Shown: positions 48,126 to 56,521 of the stretch, piece by piece | Layout: each line of letters begins with the position of its first letter | Numbering within the stretch: the stretch's first letter is position 1 | NCBI RefSeq assembly: GCF_028369295.1 | Contig: NZ_JAQMYP010000020.1 | Location: 98,593 to 162,592 of the forward strand | DNA: 64,000 bases | From: Streptomyces sp. HD | Lineage (GTDB): Bacteria > Actinomycetota > Actinomycetes > Streptomycetales > Streptomycetaceae | Direction: 5' to 3' | Translations under genes and position numbers: made by a program | Notes under the pieces: generated by a model | Told to the model about the DNA's origin: nothing | Databases searched by the model: none | Seen by the model: only the letters and a program-made list of their open reading frames with translations

Positions 48126-49768
48126 AGGGTGTCCTCCTCGGTCAGCGGATCGGCGGTCTCGGACACCTGCTCGCCGGGCGGCCCGCCATGGGTCCACGGG
48201 GTCTCCTCCGGGTCGGGCAGCTTGGCCCCGCCCCGCTGCTCGTGTTCGAACAGCGTGAAGCAGACCAGGTCGCCCTTCCGCGGCACCGACCCCTCCTCCG
48301 GCTCCTTGCCTCGGCCCATCTTGTCCAGCACCCGCAGGACGAGCAGCGCGCCCGCGTCTGCGTCCGCGCCCGTGCTGTTCTCGCTTTCCCGGCCGTCCTC
48401 GTCGAGGTCCCCCTCGTAGCCGACGAACTCCGCCGACTGCGGCTTCCCGCCCAGCGACCGGAACACCTTCGCCCGCTCGCCCAGATGCGGCCGGTCGTCC
48501 GTGCGGACGGTGACCAGCGGGCGCGGGCTGGGCCGCTTGCCCTCGCTGTACGCCATCACGACCTCGGTGACCTCGCCCGCGAACGCCTCCCCGCCCAGCC
48601 GCCGCCCCGCCATCACCAGCGGGTCGTCGAGCGCCTCCTGCGCCTCCAGGCGGGCCTGCTCGCGCTCGCGCGCGGCGAGCTTGTTGGCGGCGGTGACCGC
48701 GTCGTCGCGGCGCGGCTGCGGGGGCTCACCGGCGACGACCCGGTCGCGGTGAGCGGTGAACGACCAGCGGTCGCGGGTCCACCGCTCCTCGACTCGTCCG
48801 GCCTCGGGCAGCTCCCGCAGCAGGTCGAGGCCGCGCCACACCGCGTCCCAGGCGGGCCGGGTCCGGCTCTCGACGAGGGCGCGGATCTGCCGCTCGGCGG
48901 CGGTGAGGTCGCCGAGCCGGTCGTCGGCCTCCAGGCCGTCCTCGGCGGCGGCGAGGGCCGTACGCGCGCGGTCGTAGCGCTCGAACGCGGGGGCGAGCAG
49001 CTTGTTGTCGAACGCCGGGTCGGTGGCGGGACCGGCCGGCGGGCACAGCAGCTGGCCCTGGGCGTCCCGCGCGAGCTCCGCGCGCAGGGCAGCCTCGGCG
49101 CCGCTCTCGCCGGCCGGCGGGTCGATCCAGGCGAGCAGCGCGCCCAGGTGCTGGTCCTCCAGGGTGGACTGGCCGGTCGCCCAGTGCCGGGACAGTACGT
49201 CCGTCATGGCGAGCAGCAGCGAGGAGCCGGGCACCCGGGCCCGCTCGCCGAAGTGGGTCAGCCAGCGACCGAGCAGCGGCACGCGCGGGGGCGCGGGATA
49301 GGGGGCCTCCGGGTCCTGTTCCGCCGTACGCCGGAAACGCATGGAGCGGCCCAGGAGCCGTACGAAGTCGATGCCCGTGCGATTCGGCACGATCAACTGC
49401 GCGGCGTCCGCGCACAGTTCGACCTCGACCTTGACCCGCTTGCCGGTCTCCGGATCGGTGTCGTTGCGCTCGGCGGCCTCTACGTCGTCGGCGTGGGCGT
49501 CGATGTACGGCAGGACGATGTCCGCCAGCTCGGACAGGAACGCGAACCGGAGGTCCCGGTCGCGCGGCTGCGGTACGACCAGCAGGTGCGGGGCGTCCCG
49601 GTCCGTGCCGACCAGGGCGCCGAGCGGGGCGCCGGCCTCACCGGCGGTGGTGAGCGGCACGAAGACGAGCGGGCGGTCCGACAGGTGCCGGTGGCGGACG
49701 GTCGCGGCGGGCTGGGCGCTGCCCGTGCTGACGGCTTCCAGCCGGGCGAGGGTGGAGATCAGTGACAC
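48122..49768 (-). CDS. Large protein of unknown function in the nuclease-helicase operon
   Basis: A 548-residue protein from GTG 49768, overlapping both neighbours (10 bases with the nuclease gene, 4 with the helicase gene). I recognise no family. An alpha/beta N-terminal part (RPLVFVPLTTAGEAGAPLGALVG, LLVVPQPRDRDLRFAFLSELADIVLPYID) is followed by a Cys-poor helical, highly charged middle (260-400) and a beta-rich C-terminus containing RPLVTVRTDDRPHLGERAKVF, VLRVLDKMG and KGDLVCFTLFEHE. The last segment recalls the beta-barrel (1B) inserts of Upf1/Dna2 helicases, so it may be their scaffold or DNA clamp. That is inference. Confidence 0.85.
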   Translation of the reverse strand: MSLISTLARLEAVSTGSAQPAATVRHRHLSDRPLVFVPLTTAGEAGAPLGALVGTDRDAPHLLVVPQPRDRDLRFAFLSELADIVLPYIDAHADDVEAAERNDTDPETGKRVKVEVELCADAAQLIVPNRTGIDFVRLLGRSMRFRRTAEQDPEAPYPAPPRVPLLGRWLTHFGERARVPGSSLLLAMTDVLSRHWATGQSTLEDQHLGALLAWIDPPAGESGAEAALRAELARDAQGQLLCPPAGPATDPAFDNKLLAPAFERYDRARTALAAAEDGLEADDRLGDLTAAERQIRALVESRTRPAWDAVWRGLDLLRELPEAGRVEERWTRDRWSFTAHRDRVVAGEPPQPRRDDAVTAANKLAAREREQARLEAQEALDDPLVMAGRRLGGEAFAGEVTEVVMAYSEGKRPSPRPLVTVRTDDRPHLGERAKVFRSLGGKPQSAEFVGYEGDLDEDGRESENSTGADADAGALLVLRVLDKMGRGKEPEEGSVPRKGDLVCFTLFEHEQRGGAKLPDPEETPWTHGGPPGEQVSETADPLTEEDTL

Positions 49769-51012
49769 GGGGCCACCGCCTCCCGGCCGGTCTGCGTGGG
49801 TTCCTGGCCCAGCGCTCGCGCATCGCGGCCGAGGGCCTCGGCCCGCAGGTGCGCCGCCCGGCGGAGGGCCGCCACCGCAGGGTCGTCCGGGTCGCCGGAC
49901 TCGCCGCGGGCCGCCGACAGGACGTCCTCGACCGTCGTCAGACCGCCCAGCTCGGCCCGCACCGAGCGGCCCAGCGACGTCACCGCGTCGGACGCGCGCG
50001 AGCGCGCTCGGCAGTGGAAGGCCAGCTCACAGGCGGACAGGCACTCGGGTGCGTACGTCGCCGGGACCGACTCGACGGCGGCCGTCAGGTCGGCGGCGGG
50101 CAGTTCGGGGGAGAAGCAGGTGCCGTCGGGGAGTGCGTCGGCGATGTCCTCGATACGGGTGAGGCGGGCCAGCTGCCGGGCGGTCACGGCGCGCTGCTTG
50201 CGGACGTCCACGGGCGAGGCGGTGGGGAGGTTGGAGAAGTCCTTGGGGCAGACCAGGAGGACGCGATGGCGCACCGTCGGGACCGGCGGGCCGTCTTCCG
50301 CGGGCGGTTCTGCCAGCCGGGCGGCGACCTGTTCCAGCGCCAGTACGTACACCGCCGCCTGCCGGGCGGCCGCGCCGACCTTCGCCGGGTCCGCCGAACC
50401 GTCCAGCATCGGGAAGGACTTGATCTCCACGACCGTCCAGCTGCCGTCCGGGTGCACGACGACCGCGTCCGGCTCCAGGAAGGCGGGTGAACCGGCGACG
50501 TCCAGCGCGAGCATCGGGTGGTCCAGCAGGGTCCACTCGCCGCGCGCCTCGGTGGCCTCGCGCAGGGCGAGCGCGGTACGGGCCGTACGGCCCTCGGGGC
50601 CGGTCGCGGTGAGCTCGGGTACGTGCGCGTGGGCGGGCGGTTCGGCGGAGCGGTCCAGCTTCTCGTGCACCAGCCGCAGCAGCTCCGCGCCGCCGTCCGC
50701 CTTGACCCTGGCCTCGAAGGCGTTCCCGCGGGTGAGGGCGAACTGCGACTGTCCGAACGCCGACGGCGAGCCCAGCGCGCTCGCCAGGACCGCCTTGTTC
50801 ACCCCGGCGCCGTCCAGGATGGCGCGCCGCTTGCAGCCGGGGTTGGCGGCGAGGGCGGCCAGGGCGCGTGCGTCCAGAGCCTTGGCCGGTACGTCCGGAC
50901 CGCGCAGCTCAGCGAGCCGCTGCCGGAGCGCCGTCCCCCGCGTCCTGGGGAGAGGCACTCGGCTCGGCTTCGGCTCCGAACCCGGACTCGCGCTGCCGTG
51001 GAATTCGCTCAC
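49759..51012 (-). CDS. Fe-S PD-(D/E)XK nuclease, RecB/Cas4/Dna2-nuclease-like
   Basis: About 420 residues. I use GTG 51012; in-frame GTG 51036 and TTG 51042 are possible, and no start has a clear ribosome site. Nuclease motifs, numbered from TTG 51042: Asp192 in FLEPDAVVV, Glu207-x-Lys209 in WTVVEIKSF, and QxxxY (Gln228-Tyr232). Four Cys fit a [4Fe-4S] cluster: Cys70 in NPGCKRR and Cys334/338/344 in ECLSACELAFHC, the one-plus-three arrangement of AddB, Cas4 and Dna2. It should cut single-stranded or flap DNA. It heads a three-gene overlapping operon with an unknown protein and an SF1 helicase, and its start overlaps the upstream PAP2 gene by about 100 bases. Confidence 0.88.
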   Translation of the reverse strand: MSEFHGSASPGSEPKPSRVPLPRTRGTALRQRLAELRGPDVPAKALDARALAALAANPGCKRRAILDGAGVNKAVLASALGSPSAFGQSQFALTRGNAFEARVKADGGAELLRLVHEKLDRSAEPPAHAHVPELTATGPEGRTARTALALREATEARGEWTLLDHPMLALDVAGSPAFLEPDAVVVHPDGSWTVVEIKSFPMLDGSADPAKVGAAARQAAVYVLALEQVAARLAEPPAEDGPPVPTVRHRVLLVCPKDFSNLPTASPVDVRKQRAVTARQLARLTRIEDIADALPDGTCFSPELPAADLTAAVESVPATYAPECLSACELAFHCRARSRASDAVTSLGRSVRAELGGLTTVEDVLSAARGESGDPDDPAVAALRRAAHLRAEALGRDARALGQEPTQTGREAVAPCH

Positions 51013-51922
51013 CCGCGGAAGTCTGGCATCCGCCACTGACAATTGAGGAAGCCGAGTCGCCGGAGCCCACGGAGACGGGAGTGCCGGAGCCCTGTGCGTC
51101 CGCCGCGGCGGAGGGGGAAGCGGTGGCGGTCCTGGCGGTCGCGACCTGAGTGGCGAAGCGGGCCCGGACCCGGTCCGCGGTCCGCATCACATGCGGTGCG
51201 AGGAGCAGCCCGACGCCCATCACGGCGGCGCCCGCGGCCGCGTCGAGGAAGTAGTGGTTGGCGGTGCCCATCACCACGATCGTGGTGATCACCGCGTAGG
51301 AGACACCCGCGGCCTTCGCGAGGCGCGTACCGCCGTACCGCCACAGGACCACCGCGCACCACAGGGCCCAGCCGACGTGCAGGCTCGGCATCGCCGCGTA
51401 CTGGTTCGTCATGCCGCCCATGCCCCGGGGCGCGCTCGCCTCACCGCCCCACCAGCCGTACGAGCTGTACTGCGCCATCGTGTCCACGAAGCCGTGGCTC
51501 GCGTCCAGCAGCCGGGGCGGGCAGGTGGGCAGCAGGGTGAAGCCGATCAGGCCTATGAAGGTCGACGTCATCAGCCAGGTGCGGGCCGCGCGGTAGTGCA
51601 CGGTGCGCGATCGGAAGAGCCAGACCAGCAGCACTGGCGTGACCAGGTAGTGCAGCGAGGCGTACCAGAAGTCGGCCGGGACGCCTATCCAGGGCTCGCG
51701 TGTGAAGAGGCGGTTGAGCGGGTGCTCCGCGTTGAGGTACAGGGCCTTCTCGATGTCCAGGATCGCGAGGCCGTGGTCCACGGCGGTGCTGACGTCGCCG
51801 CGGGCGAGCAGTCGGCCCGCCGAGTAGCAGGCGTAGACCAGGAGTATCAGCGGCAGCTCGGTCCACCAGCGCAGGCGGGTTCGCGGCGTCGCCTCCACGC
51901 CAGTTGTCTCGGCGTGTGGCAT
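50909..51922 (-). CDS. PAP2-superfamily membrane phosphatase
   Basis: A 337-residue protein from ATG 51922 (ribosome site gggggagg). Six helices carry the PAP2 signature: YAAMPSLHVGWALWCAVV (PSLH) and ANHYFLDAAAGA (SRxxxHxxxD equivalent His-Asp). It resembles inositolphosphotransferase/PAP2 proteins that handle lipid phosphates. The hydrophilic tail after about residue 285 (TASPSAAADAQGSGTPVS...) runs across the start of the downstream nuclease gene, giving a same-strand overlap of at least 100 bases; the tail may be non-essential. Confidence 0.9.
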   Translation of the reverse strand: MPHAETTGVEATPRTRLRWWTELPLILLVYACYSAGRLLARGDVSTAVDHGLAILDIEKALYLNAEHPLNRLFTREPWIGVPADFWYASLHYLVTPVLLVWLFRSRTVHYRAARTWLMTSTFIGLIGFTLLPTCPPRLLDASHGFVDTMAQYSSYGWWGGEASAPRGMGGMTNQYAAMPSLHVGWALWCAVVLWRYGGTRLAKAAGVSYAVITTIVVMGTANHYFLDAAAGAAVMGVGLLLAPHVMRTADRVRARFATQVATARTATASPSAAADAQGSGTPVSVGSGDSASSIVSGGCQTSAGERIPRQRESGFGAEAEPSASPQDAGDGAPAAAR

Positions 51923-52107
51923 CCGATCGCCTCCCCCTTCTCGTCGCGGCGCCCGGTTGACCGGTCGTTCCACTTTACGGTGTACGCGTGCGCCCCTTTC
52001 AGGCGCCTCGGCCCTCTAGACGCAGAGATCGCCCGCCGGGTTGCCCCGGCACAGCGTGCGCGATGATGGAGGTGCTCCGCCTCTCATTTCTCCCGGAAGG
52101 CCTCTTC

Positions 52108-52704
52108 ATGGCACCGCGCATCCTGCTCGCCCGGCACGGACAGACCGCATGGTCGCTGTCCGGCAAGCACACGGGCAGGACCGATGTGCCGCTTCTGGAG
52201 GAGGGCCGCCGGGGCGCGAAGCTGCTCGGGGAACGCCTGAACAGGGCGCCGTACGACGGGCTGGCCGGGGTCGAGGTGCGCACCAGTCCGCTCGCACGCG
52301 CGCGTGAGACGTGCGAACTGGCCGGCTTCGGTGAACGCGCGCGTGCCTGGGACACGCTCATGGAGTGGGACTACGGCGCCTACGAGGGGATGACCCCGGC
52401 GGACATCCAGGCCGTCCGGCCCGGCTGGCTCATCTGGCGCGACGGTGTGCCCGAGGGCGAGAGCCTGTCCGAGGTGACGGCCCGGGCCGACGAGGTGGTG
52501 GCGTGGGCGCGCGAGACGGACCGGGATGTGCTGGTCTTCGCGCACGGGCACATACTCCGGTCCATAGGCGCGCGCTGGCTCGGCCTGCCCCTCGACTTCG
52601 CGGCCCGGATCCGGCTGAACCCGACGTCGCTGTCGGTACTGGGGTGGGCCTACGGCGAGCCGGCCATCGAGAGCTGGAACGACCTGGGGCACCTGGCCGC
52701 ATAG
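52108..52704 (+). CDS. Histidine phosphatase family protein (phosphoglycerate-mutase-like)
   Basis: A 198-residue protein. ATG 52108 follows ggaagg. The catalytic RHG is in ILLARHGQTAWSLSGKHTGRTD, the second Arg in VEVRTSPLARARETCELAG, Glu in MEWDYGAYEGM and the second His in VLVFAHGHILRSIGARWLGLP. Members dephosphorylate sugar phosphates or nucleotides. It is transcribed away from the PAP2 gene; its 3' end faces the NsdA-like gene with an 18-base gap. Confidence 0.93.
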   Translation: MAPRILLARHGQTAWSLSGKHTGRTDVPLLEEGRRGAKLLGERLNRAPYDGLAGVEVRTSPLARARETCELAGFGERARAWDTLMEWDYGAYEGMTPADIQAVRPGWLIWRDGVPEGESLSEVTARADEVVAWARETDRDVLVFAHGHILRSIGARWLGLPLDFAARIRLNPTSLSVLGWAYGEPAIESWNDLGHLAA

Positions 52705-52722
52705 CCGTCCGCCCGCCTTCGG

Positions 52723-54201
52723 TCACGCTGTGCGGGGCACGCTCGCGTGCCGTTCCAGAAACGCCGACACCCCGCTGGCCCGCCGGTGCGGCAGCAGCAC
52801 CCGGGCCGTGCCCGCCAACATCGTCTGCACCCGCGACGACTGCACCTGGTCCAGCAGGTCCAGCACCCGCATCCCGGCGGAGGCCGCCTCGTCGGGACGT
52901 CCGCCCCGGGCCAGGTCGTCCGCCAGTTCCGCCGTGTACAGCGCGATGTTGCGGGTGAAGTGCGGATCCTGCAGATGGGCCGCCCGCCCCGCGTGCCGCG
53001 CCGCCCGCCGCCAGTTGCCCAGCGTCGACCAGCACTGCGCCTCCAGGGCCTCCAGCTCGGCCTCTCCGTAGAAGGTCATCCACTCGGGGTCGGCGTCCGA
53101 GTGGCCCCGCTCGAAGAAGGTCTGTGCGCGAACGAGGGCCTGTTCGCAGCCGGTGCGGTCGGCGAGCCCCGCCCAGCCGCCCGCCTCGCGCAGCGAAAGC
53201 AGCGACATCAGCCGGGCGGAACCCAGGGGGCGTGCGACACGCAGCGCGGCCTGGGCCGCCCGTACCGCCTCGCGCGGCCGGCCGGCGTCCCGCGCGAGGA
53301 AGGACGTATTGCAGAAGGCGTGTGCCTCGACGGCCGGGTCGCCTGCCATCCGGGCGGTCGCCAGCGCCTCCGCGTAGTGCGAGCGGGCGTCGTCGAACCG
53401 CCCCGAGTCGTGTGCCAGCCATCCCACCGAGATGGCCAGCTCACCCGCGCCCGAGTGGAGCCGGTCGCCCATCGCCTGCCGGGTGGTACCGGCGTCGAGC
53501 AGTGCGTAGGCGGCCCGCAGTGGGGCGGCCGCGCGTCGGTAGAGGCCGTCGGCGCCGTGCCGGTCGTCGAGCAGCCGGATACGGCGTACGGCTTCCTCCA
53601 GAGCGTCCGCCTCGTGTCCCCCGACACGTCGGACGGGGCGCTCCGCGGCCGCGGCGTCGTGGGCGAGGCCCAGGGGGCCCAGCGAGGCGGCGGCCACCGT
53701 GGCACCACCGCCGGTCATGAATGCGCGACGTAGCACGTCGCTCTCCTCGTGGATCTCGTGGTTCTGGTCTGCCCCGTACGGGTCGTGAGGGTCGTACGGG
53801 TCCTGAGGGCTCAGCGGGTCATACGGCTCGTGCGCCCTCCACTTCTCACCGGTGGCATGTGCCGGGATCGTGGTGTGCATGGGGGGCGTGTCCTCTCCGG
53901 CACGCGCCCGGCGTCCGCGTACGGACGAGCGGGGCGCGAAACCGAGGTCGGCGAGCGTTCGGCCGGGGAACATGTGCAGGAACACCCGTTCGTACGCGTA
54001 GTTGGGGCAGCGGATCTCGCCGGCCTCGACGCGTCCGACGTAGCGTGCGTCACAGCTGACCCGCTCACCGATCTCGCGGGCTGCCCGCCGCACCACGGCG
54101 GCGAACTCGGCCGGCGAGCGCTGTCCGCGCAACCGCCGGAACGCGAGATTCGGCCGCGATGGCCTGGGGGGCTGGGACGAGGTCAGCTCTGACGACGCCA
54201 T
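52723..54201 (-). CDS. NsdA-like developmental regulator (HTH plus TPR)
   Basis: A 492-residue protein from ATG 54201. The N-terminal part (PNLAFRRLRGQRSPAEFAAVVRRAAREIGERVSCDARYVGRVEAGEIRCPNYAYERVFLHMFPGRTLADLGFAPR) is a helix-turn-helix-like region seen in Streptomyces NsdA/NsdB proteins. A low-complexity segment (YDPLSPQDPYDPHDPYG) and a helix (FMTGGGATVAAASLGPLGLA) follow, then about 300 residues of TPR-like helices. NsdA and NsdB repress sporulation and antibiotic production in S. coelicolor; this is a paralogue of unknown target. The 280-base gap upstream separates it from a divergent gene and holds no recognised element. Confidence 0.82.
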   Translation of the reverse strand: MASSELTSSQPPRPSRPNLAFRRLRGQRSPAEFAAVVRRAAREIGERVSCDARYVGRVEAGEIRCPNYAYERVFLHMFPGRTLADLGFAPRSSVRGRRARAGEDTPPMHTTIPAHATGEKWRAHEPYDPLSPQDPYDPHDPYGADQNHEIHEESDVLRRAFMTGGGATVAAASLGPLGLAHDAAAAERPVRRVGGHEADALEEAVRRIRLLDDRHGADGLYRRAAAPLRAAYALLDAGTTRQAMGDRLHSGAGELAISVGWLAHDSGRFDDARSHYAEALATARMAGDPAVEAHAFCNTSFLARDAGRPREAVRAAQAALRVARPLGSARLMSLLSLREAGGWAGLADRTGCEQALVRAQTFFERGHSDADPEWMTFYGEAELEALEAQCWSTLGNWRRAARHAGRAAHLQDPHFTRNIALYTAELADDLARGGRPDEAASAGMRVLDLLDQVQSSRVQTMLAGTARVLLPHRRASGVSAFLERHASVPRTA

Positions 54202-54481
54202 GGCCGGGTCCTCTCGTGCGAACCGTCGAACCATGCCGGAACGAGGACGAGTTGAAAGGACGAGGTGAATCGAAAATTCCGGCTCGGTCCCTTGTCTCCG
54301 GCGGGCAAGAACGTACCTGCTGTGTCGGACCCGTGACGCAGGGTTTGGCTACAAACCGGATATCTCATACACGATCTGCCATGAAGTGCCATCCTTTGCG
54401 GCTGACTTCCGCCGTAGCCGTTGACGCGGCGATGCGTTGAACTCTTCGGACTGCAAAAGGGGTTCCGTGGTGGAGGTCGGG

Positions 54482-54919
54482 ATGAAGACCAGCCAGAGCA
54501 TCGCTCCTCGTACACCGTCGACAACGGCGGGGCATGCGCCGACCGCACAGTGCAGCGAGCCACCGGGCGAGGGCTGCGACCTGGTCACGGTCCCGGCGCG
54601 GCAGGGCCTGGAGGCGGTCGACATCCTGCGCCGGGGGGCCGGCGACGCGGTCGGGCCCGTACTGCACGACGACGGTGGCGACACCCTCGGCTTCGTGGTC
54701 CCGCCGGGCACGGCAGCCGCCTGGGACGTACCGGGCAGCACCTGTACGGAGACCGACGGCCGGGGCATGAGCCTGGACCTGAACCCCGAGCCGCCGGTCG
54801 AGGGCTCGGACTGGCTGCTGCCGCCCGGCGAGGCGGATCTGGCGACGGATCCGGCGGCGCTGCGGGCGGCACTCGGCGAGGCGGCACGGCTGATCGAGGC
54901 GGCCGACAACTGTCGGTGA
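54482..54919 (+). CDS. Conserved hypothetical protein
   Basis: A 145-residue protein. ATG 54482 follows ggaggtcggg. Segments such as CDLVTVPARQGLEAVDILRRGAGDAVGPVLHDDGGDTLGFVVPPGTA resemble the small Streptomyces proteins sometimes annotated as primase/polymerase-like, as does the gene at 45544-46119. No catalytic residues are recognisable. It lies 45 bases before the spermidine-synthase-like gene on the same strand. Confidence 0.65.
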   Translation: MKTSQSIAPRTPSTTAGHAPTAQCSEPPGEGCDLVTVPARQGLEAVDILRRGAGDAVGPVLHDDGGDTLGFVVPPGTAAAWDVPGSTCTETDGRGMSLDLNPEPPVEGSDWLLPPGEADLATDPAALRAALGEAARLIEAADNCR

Positions 54920-54964
54920 CCGGCTGCCCGGGCGCCGCCGCCTCCCGCTTGCGACAATGACCCG

Positions 54965-55834
54965 GTGAGGAAGTCCAGGAACACCCGGCGCCGGCCGGCC
55001 GCCGTCGAAGCCGTCGTCGAGCGCATCGACGGCGGGCTCGCCGAGCTGATACCCGACCGGGACCGCGCCAGGGCCTGGACGCTCCTCATCGACGGGGCGC
55101 CTCAGTCGTACGTCGATCTGGACGACCCGGCGTACCTCTCCTTCGAGTACCAGCGCCGCCTCGGCCATGTCATCGACCTCGTCGCCCCGCCCGGCAAGCC
55201 CGTCCACACCGTCCATCTCGGCGGCGGTGCGTTCACGCTCGCCCGGTATGTCGCCGCCACCCGCCCCCGCTCCACCCAGCAGGTCGTCGAGCGGGACGCC
55301 ACTCTCGTCCAACTGGTCAGGCGGGAGCTGCCGTTGGACCCGAACGCCCGGATCCGGGTGCGGTCGGTGGACGCCAGGGACGGGCTCGCCAAGGTGCCCG
55401 ACGCATGGGCCGACCTCGTCATCGCCGACGTGTTCAGCGGGGCCCGTACCCCCGCCCACCTGACGTCGGGGGAGTTCCTCGACGACGTTCGCAGGGTCCT
55501 GCGGCCCGACGGTGTCTACGCCGCCAACCTCGCCGACGGGCCGCCGCTCGCGCATCTGCGGGGCCAGATCGCCACCGCCGCCGACCGGTTCGCGGAACTC
55601 GCCCTGGTCGCCGACCCGGCGGTCCTGCGCGGCAAACGCTTCGGCAACGCCGTCCTCGTCGCCGGCGACCGCCCGCTCCCGGTCGCCGAACTGACCCGGC
55701 GCGCGGCCTCCGATCCGCACCCCGGCCGCGTCGAGCACGGCAAGGCGCTCTCCGACTTCACCGGCGGCGCCGTACCCGTGACCGACCTCGCGGCGGTGGC
55801 CTCCCCGGCCCCGCCCCCGTCCGTGTTCCGGTGA
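54965..55834 (+). CDS. Spermidine-synthase-like methyltransferase-fold protein
   Basis: A 289-residue protein from GTG 54965. The Rossmann-like fold is clear: DGAPQSYVDLDDPAYLSFEYQRRLGHVIDL (synthase-type N-terminus), VHTVHLGGGAFTLARYVAATRPRS (cofactor loop), VVERDATLVQLVRRELPL, and WADLVIADVFSGARTPAHLTSGEFLDDVRRVLRPDGVYAANLADG. This is the actinobacterial polyamine-synthase-like group with unproven substrate. Stand-alone, no membrane domain. Confidence 0.88.
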   Translation: MRKSRNTRRRPAAVEAVVERIDGGLAELIPDRDRARAWTLLIDGAPQSYVDLDDPAYLSFEYQRRLGHVIDLVAPPGKPVHTVHLGGGAFTLARYVAATRPRSTQQVVERDATLVQLVRRELPLDPNARIRVRSVDARDGLAKVPDAWADLVIADVFSGARTPAHLTSGEFLDDVRRVLRPDGVYAANLADGPPLAHLRGQIATAADRFAELALVADPAVLRGKRFGNAVLVAGDRPLPVAELTRRAASDPHPGRVEHGKALSDFTGGAVPVTDLAAVASPAPPPSVFR

Positions 55835-55853
55835 CGGTGACGGTGACGGCGGG

Positions 55854-56375
55854 TCAGTAGTTCCCGATCTCCACCCGCGGCGGCCCGTCGTGCCAGGTGC
55901 AGAACACCGACACCCGGTCCGCGCCCGCGCCGAACTCCACCCGGATCCATGTCTCCGTCTTCCACACCTGCATCGACCAGCCCGCGCCCGGGGTGGCCGA
56001 CACGAGGGCCGCGGAGCTCTCGCCGATGTCGAAGACGACCCGGCCGCCGTCGGTGTCGTAGCTCTTGACCTGGCCGGATGTGGTGGGGGAGTGGCTGGGG
56101 GTCTTCGCCGGGGGCTTCGAAGGGGTCGGTGTGCGGGGCTGCCCGGTCGGCTTCGGTGCGGGGGACGACGGGCCCTTCGACGGGGTCGGCCGGTTCGTGG
56201 ACGACGCCAGCGGCTTCGACTCCTGCGTGGTCGCGTCGGCCGCGGTGATGGGCAGGGCGCGCGGCCGGTCGTACACGGTGCCCGCCATCACCGTGTGGAC
56301 ACCCCACCACGACAGCGTGACCGCCGCGCCCGTGGCGAGCGACCAAGCCAGTACGTGTACGAGTCCTCTGCGCAT
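55854..56375 (-). CDS. Secreted or membrane-anchored hypothetical protein
   Basis: A 173-residue protein from ATG 56375. One N-terminal helix (GLVHVLAWSLATGAAVTLSWWGVHTVM) is followed by a long Pro/Ser/Thr/Lys linker and a C-terminal domain of about 65 residues (VKSYDTDGGRVVFDIGESSAALVSATPGAGWSMQVWKTETWIRVEFGAGADRVSVFCTWHD). No family name is certain, but the layout is common in Streptomyces surface proteins. It is divergent from the response-regulator gene across the region with four DnaA-box-like sites. Confidence 0.8.
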   Translation of the reverse strand: MRRGLVHVLAWSLATGAAVTLSWWGVHTVMAGTVYDRPRALPITAADATTQESKPLASSTNRPTPSKGPSSPAPKPTGQPRTPTPSKPPAKTPSHSPTTSGQVKSYDTDGGRVVFDIGESSAALVSATPGAGWSMQVWKTETWIRVEFGAGADRVSVFCTWHDGPPRVEIGNY

Positions 56376-56417
56376 CGCGGGCCATACTGCCTCACGCGTC
56401 GCGGACGTGTCGCGCGG

Positions 56418-56480
56418 TTGTCCACAGGGGTGAAGTTGCCCACGGGGGCGGGTTTGTCCACAGCGGGTGAGTTGTCCACA
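56418..56480 (+). promoter_or_regulatory. Four DnaA-box-like 9-mers at exact 18-bp spacing
   Basis: TTGTCCACA occurs at 56418-56426, 56454-56462 and 56472-56480, and TTGCCCACG at 56436-56444. All are in the same orientation and start exactly 18 bases apart. TTGTCCACA is the DnaA-box consensus of Streptomyces oriC. The cluster is between divergent genes, just upstream of a two-component system, and no replication gene is nearby. Confidence 0.75.
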
Positions 56481-56521
56481 GGCCCGGACCGGGCTCGCTC
56501 GCATGGCGTACGGTGCGGCGC

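Noticed and set aside
56418..56480. Origin of replication
   Set aside because: Only four DnaA-like boxes are present, without dnaA/dnaN or the roughly twenty boxes of a Streptomyces oriC; a regulatory or titration role is more likely.
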